Both the position numbers and the translations under genes were made by a program. The notes beneath the pieces were generated by a model. The model was given only the letters and a program-made list of their open reading frames with translations, did not search any database and was not told the DNA's origin. A stretch of DNA of 64,000 bases from Trichormus sp. M33_DOE_039. GTDB lineage: Bacteria > Cyanobacteriota > Cyanobacteriia > Cyanobacteriales > Nostocaceae. Below, one piece after another: positions 62,806 through 64,000 of the stretch (positions within the stretch are counted from its first letter, which is position 1; every line of letters starts with the position of its first letter). The DNA lies in NCBI GenBank assembly GCA_015296085.1, contig DVDT01000020.1:62001-126000 (forward strand), given 5' to 3'.

Positions 62806-63294
62806 ATGACCATCAGCACTAATGGCAAAACGGTCAGCCCTCGGCAAAGACGTGCCAAACTTAAAGGAGAAACAACGGTGGAAGTTGAAAATAACCAAGG
62901 TCATAGCTTGAATGAAGAGCAAGTAGAAAAAGGTGCTAATTTACCCGTGCAGATAGAAAAATCGAACAAACAAGAGATAGTAGGAAAGTTAGCCATTGCA
63001 GGGGAACGTCCTATTGTTGGTAGTGATTTACAAGTGTCTCAAACATTTTCCAGTGCAGGATCACGTCCCATTGGAGTTAGTCATTTGGAAGTGGTTGAAA
63101 CAATGAATGTGATGGGAATTCGTCCTATTGCTGCTAATACTATTCAAGTAGTTGACAGCATTAATTTGTCAGGAATTCGTCCGATTTCTTCTAGTGCGTT
63201 AGTTATTTCCAGTAACTACTCTGTGATGGGTAATCGTCCCGTTGCTCCCAATGATATTGATGATTCCGAGAATCTGATGGGTTTTCTAGATTAG
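62806..63294 (+). CDS. Unrecognised protein with five exact 19-residue repeats (xGxRPI)
   Basis: I do not know the family of this 162-residue protein. It has a basic, polar N-terminus (residues 1-60), then five repeats with Arg-Pro at 68-69, 87-88, 106-107, 125-126 and 144-145, exactly 19 residues apart. The consensus is (S/A)GxRPI followed by xx(S/N)xL(Q/E)V and a short hydrophobic stretch; the last unit has RPV. The tail DIDDSENLMGFLD is acidic. No signal peptide or membrane segment is seen. A regular short repeat suggests a solenoid or a surface for repeated binding. A hairpin terminator follows 42 bases after the stop. Confidence 0.75.
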   Translation: MTISTNGKTVSPRQRRAKLKGETTVEVENNQGHSLNEEQVEKGANLPVQIEKSNKQEIVGKLAIAGERPIVGSDLQVSQTFSSAGSRPIGVSHLEVVETMNVMGIRPIAANTIQVVDSINLSGIRPISSSALVISSNYSVMGNRPVAPNDIDDSENLMGFLD

Positions 63295-63336
63295 ATAAAC
63301 ACAGGATCTCCTTAATTTTAATCAATCTATTATTAG

Positions 63337-63368
63337 CCCAGTTGCTTTATAAAAGGAACTGGGTTTTT
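63337..63368 (+). terminator. Terminator of the 19-residue-repeat gene
   Basis: CCCAGTT and AACTGGG close a stem extended by CTTT/AAAG, and TTTTT follows directly. It is 42 bases after the stop codon. Confidence 0.88.
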
Positions 63369-63786
63369 GATTGAGTTAATTGCTCATTTATTTTATTAAA
63401 TAAAGACTAGTCGTTAGCGTTAATATAACCCCTGTTTGAATAATTCTTATCTATTTGTCATTCATCTTACCAATATTGTCATAGTATTTTTTCTGCTGAA
63501 TGAAAAACTTAGACCTTGTTGTATTTATTAAACTCTGAATATAGGAGTAAGGTTTTTTTACGAGCGAAAAGCATAATTAGTATGTCATCTATGTGAACCA
63601 AATGAGATAGTCTCATCATCTCTATTGCTGGAAATTTATGTCTTTGTGAATAGATAAAGAATGTATCCTGTGGTGGAAGTTGTCTTAAGTTCATAAAGTT
63701 AGATTGTATAAGGTGATAACCACAGATTTTCAAAGCTAATTTAATTACTTTGAGAGCTAATTCTTTATAAATTATAGGAGTGTAAA
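63369..63786. other. Gap before the CsbD-like gene
   Basis: AT-rich sequence is the probable promoter region of the CsbD-like gene. A minus-strand frame of 99 codons (63509-63808) overlaps the CsbD start and has no family resemblance, so I do not count it. Confidence 0.55.
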
Positions 63787-63969
63787 ATGAGTCTAGAGGA
63801 AAGAGCAAAAGCCACAGCTAAAAACATCGAAGGTAAAGCACAAGAAGCATTAGGAAATGTTACTGGTGATCCTGAAGATCAAGCAGAAGGAAAAGCCAAG
63901 CAAGCTGAAAGTCAAGTACGTCACGGCGTTGAAGATGTTAAAGACAACGTGAAAAAGAAGCTTGATTAA
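63787..63969 (+). CDS. CsbD-family general-stress protein
   Basis: The 60-residue, highly charged protein matches the CsbD family of small stress-induced proteins: KATAKNIEGKAQEALGNVTG, DPEDQAEGKAKQAE and a final lysine-rich helix. It has an odd, low-complexity, helix-prone composition and no cysteine or membrane part. The start has AGGAG 8 bases upstream. The function of the family is not settled; it is often induced by stress and by sigma-B in Bacillus. The gene is complete at the window's right end. Confidence 0.88.
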   Translation: MSLEERAKATAKNIEGKAQEALGNVTGDPEDQAEGKAKQAESQVRHGVEDVKDNVKKKLD

Positions 63970-64000
63970 ATCTCGTTCTTAGGTCTTGAGCAGCTTTCCT

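Noticed and set aside
63509-63808. 99-codon minus-strand frame at the right end
   Set aside because: It overlaps the start of the CsbD-like gene and its leader, has no recognisable domain and no ribosome-binding site.
1-64000. HIP1 octamers GCGATCGC as local regulatory sites
   Set aside because: They occur throughout genes (for example in carB, the sigma gene and hgl genes) as in most cyanobacterial genomes of this group, so they carry no local meaning here.

Overview
The window comes from a filamentous heterocyst-forming cyanobacterium of the Nostoc/Anabaena type (Nostocales). The evidence is a heterocyst glycolipid (hgl) synthesis island next to hetN and hetI, a cyanobacterial group 2 sigma factor, a CRR6-type NDH-1 assembly factor, frequent HIP1 octamers (GCGATCGC), heptamer-type short repeats around CCCAGTC/CCCAATC, and many short palindromic intergenic elements. 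I do not assign a strain. From memory, the hgl gene order matches the Anabaena PCC 7120 island, but the HetI protein differs from the PCC 7120 one I remember.

Layout. 1-16.8 kb is mostly housekeeping: the 3' end of a Dps-family gene, carB, a group 2 sigma factor, a secreted amidohydrolase, an isochorismatase-like hydrolase, a TPR protein, a LysM/M23 peptidase, an HtrA-type protease, a DUF760 protein, scpB, ispD, a family 9 glycosyltransferase and CRR6. The gaps around scpB and ispD hold nested miniature elements. 16.8-20.5 kb is AT-rich, with a long empty stretch and two unrecognised secreted proteins, one ending in a PEP-CTERM-like tail.

20.5-51.4 kb is the heterocyst glycolipid island. hetI (phosphopantetheinyl transferase) converges on hetN (SDR with the RGSGR pattern-inhibitor motif). 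Then, read on the minus strand from 39.6 to 22.6 kb, come a small conserved protein, hglE (KS-AT-ACP-ACP and half a ketoreductase), a KR-DH protein, a ketosynthase (hglD), a chain-length-factor/acyltransferase protein (hglC), a PfaD-type enoyl reductase and hglB (ACP plus thioester reductase). Together these would build and reductively release a very long-chain polyhydroxy alcohol on HetI-primed ACPs. After a ParB-like/dead-methylase fusion, the plus-strand half carries hgdB and hgdC (exporter parts without their ATPase), hgdA (epimerase), a DUF2141 secreted protein, two paralogous family 2 glycosyltransferases and hglT, which adds the sugar. The island therefore covers aglycone synthesis, glycosylation and export.

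51.5-64 kb is accessory: an AAA-like/14-blade WD40 protein, a GH44 glycanase, a broken UPF0175/DUF3368 toxin-antitoxin pair, a 285-bp inverted-repeat element, a CBM42-like arabinose-binding-type protein, a DUF6006-like protein, a vMAP-type HTH/AAA-like protein, uvrB, a 19-residue-repeat protein and a CsbD-like protein.

There is no rRNA or CRISPR array, and I recognised no tRNA.
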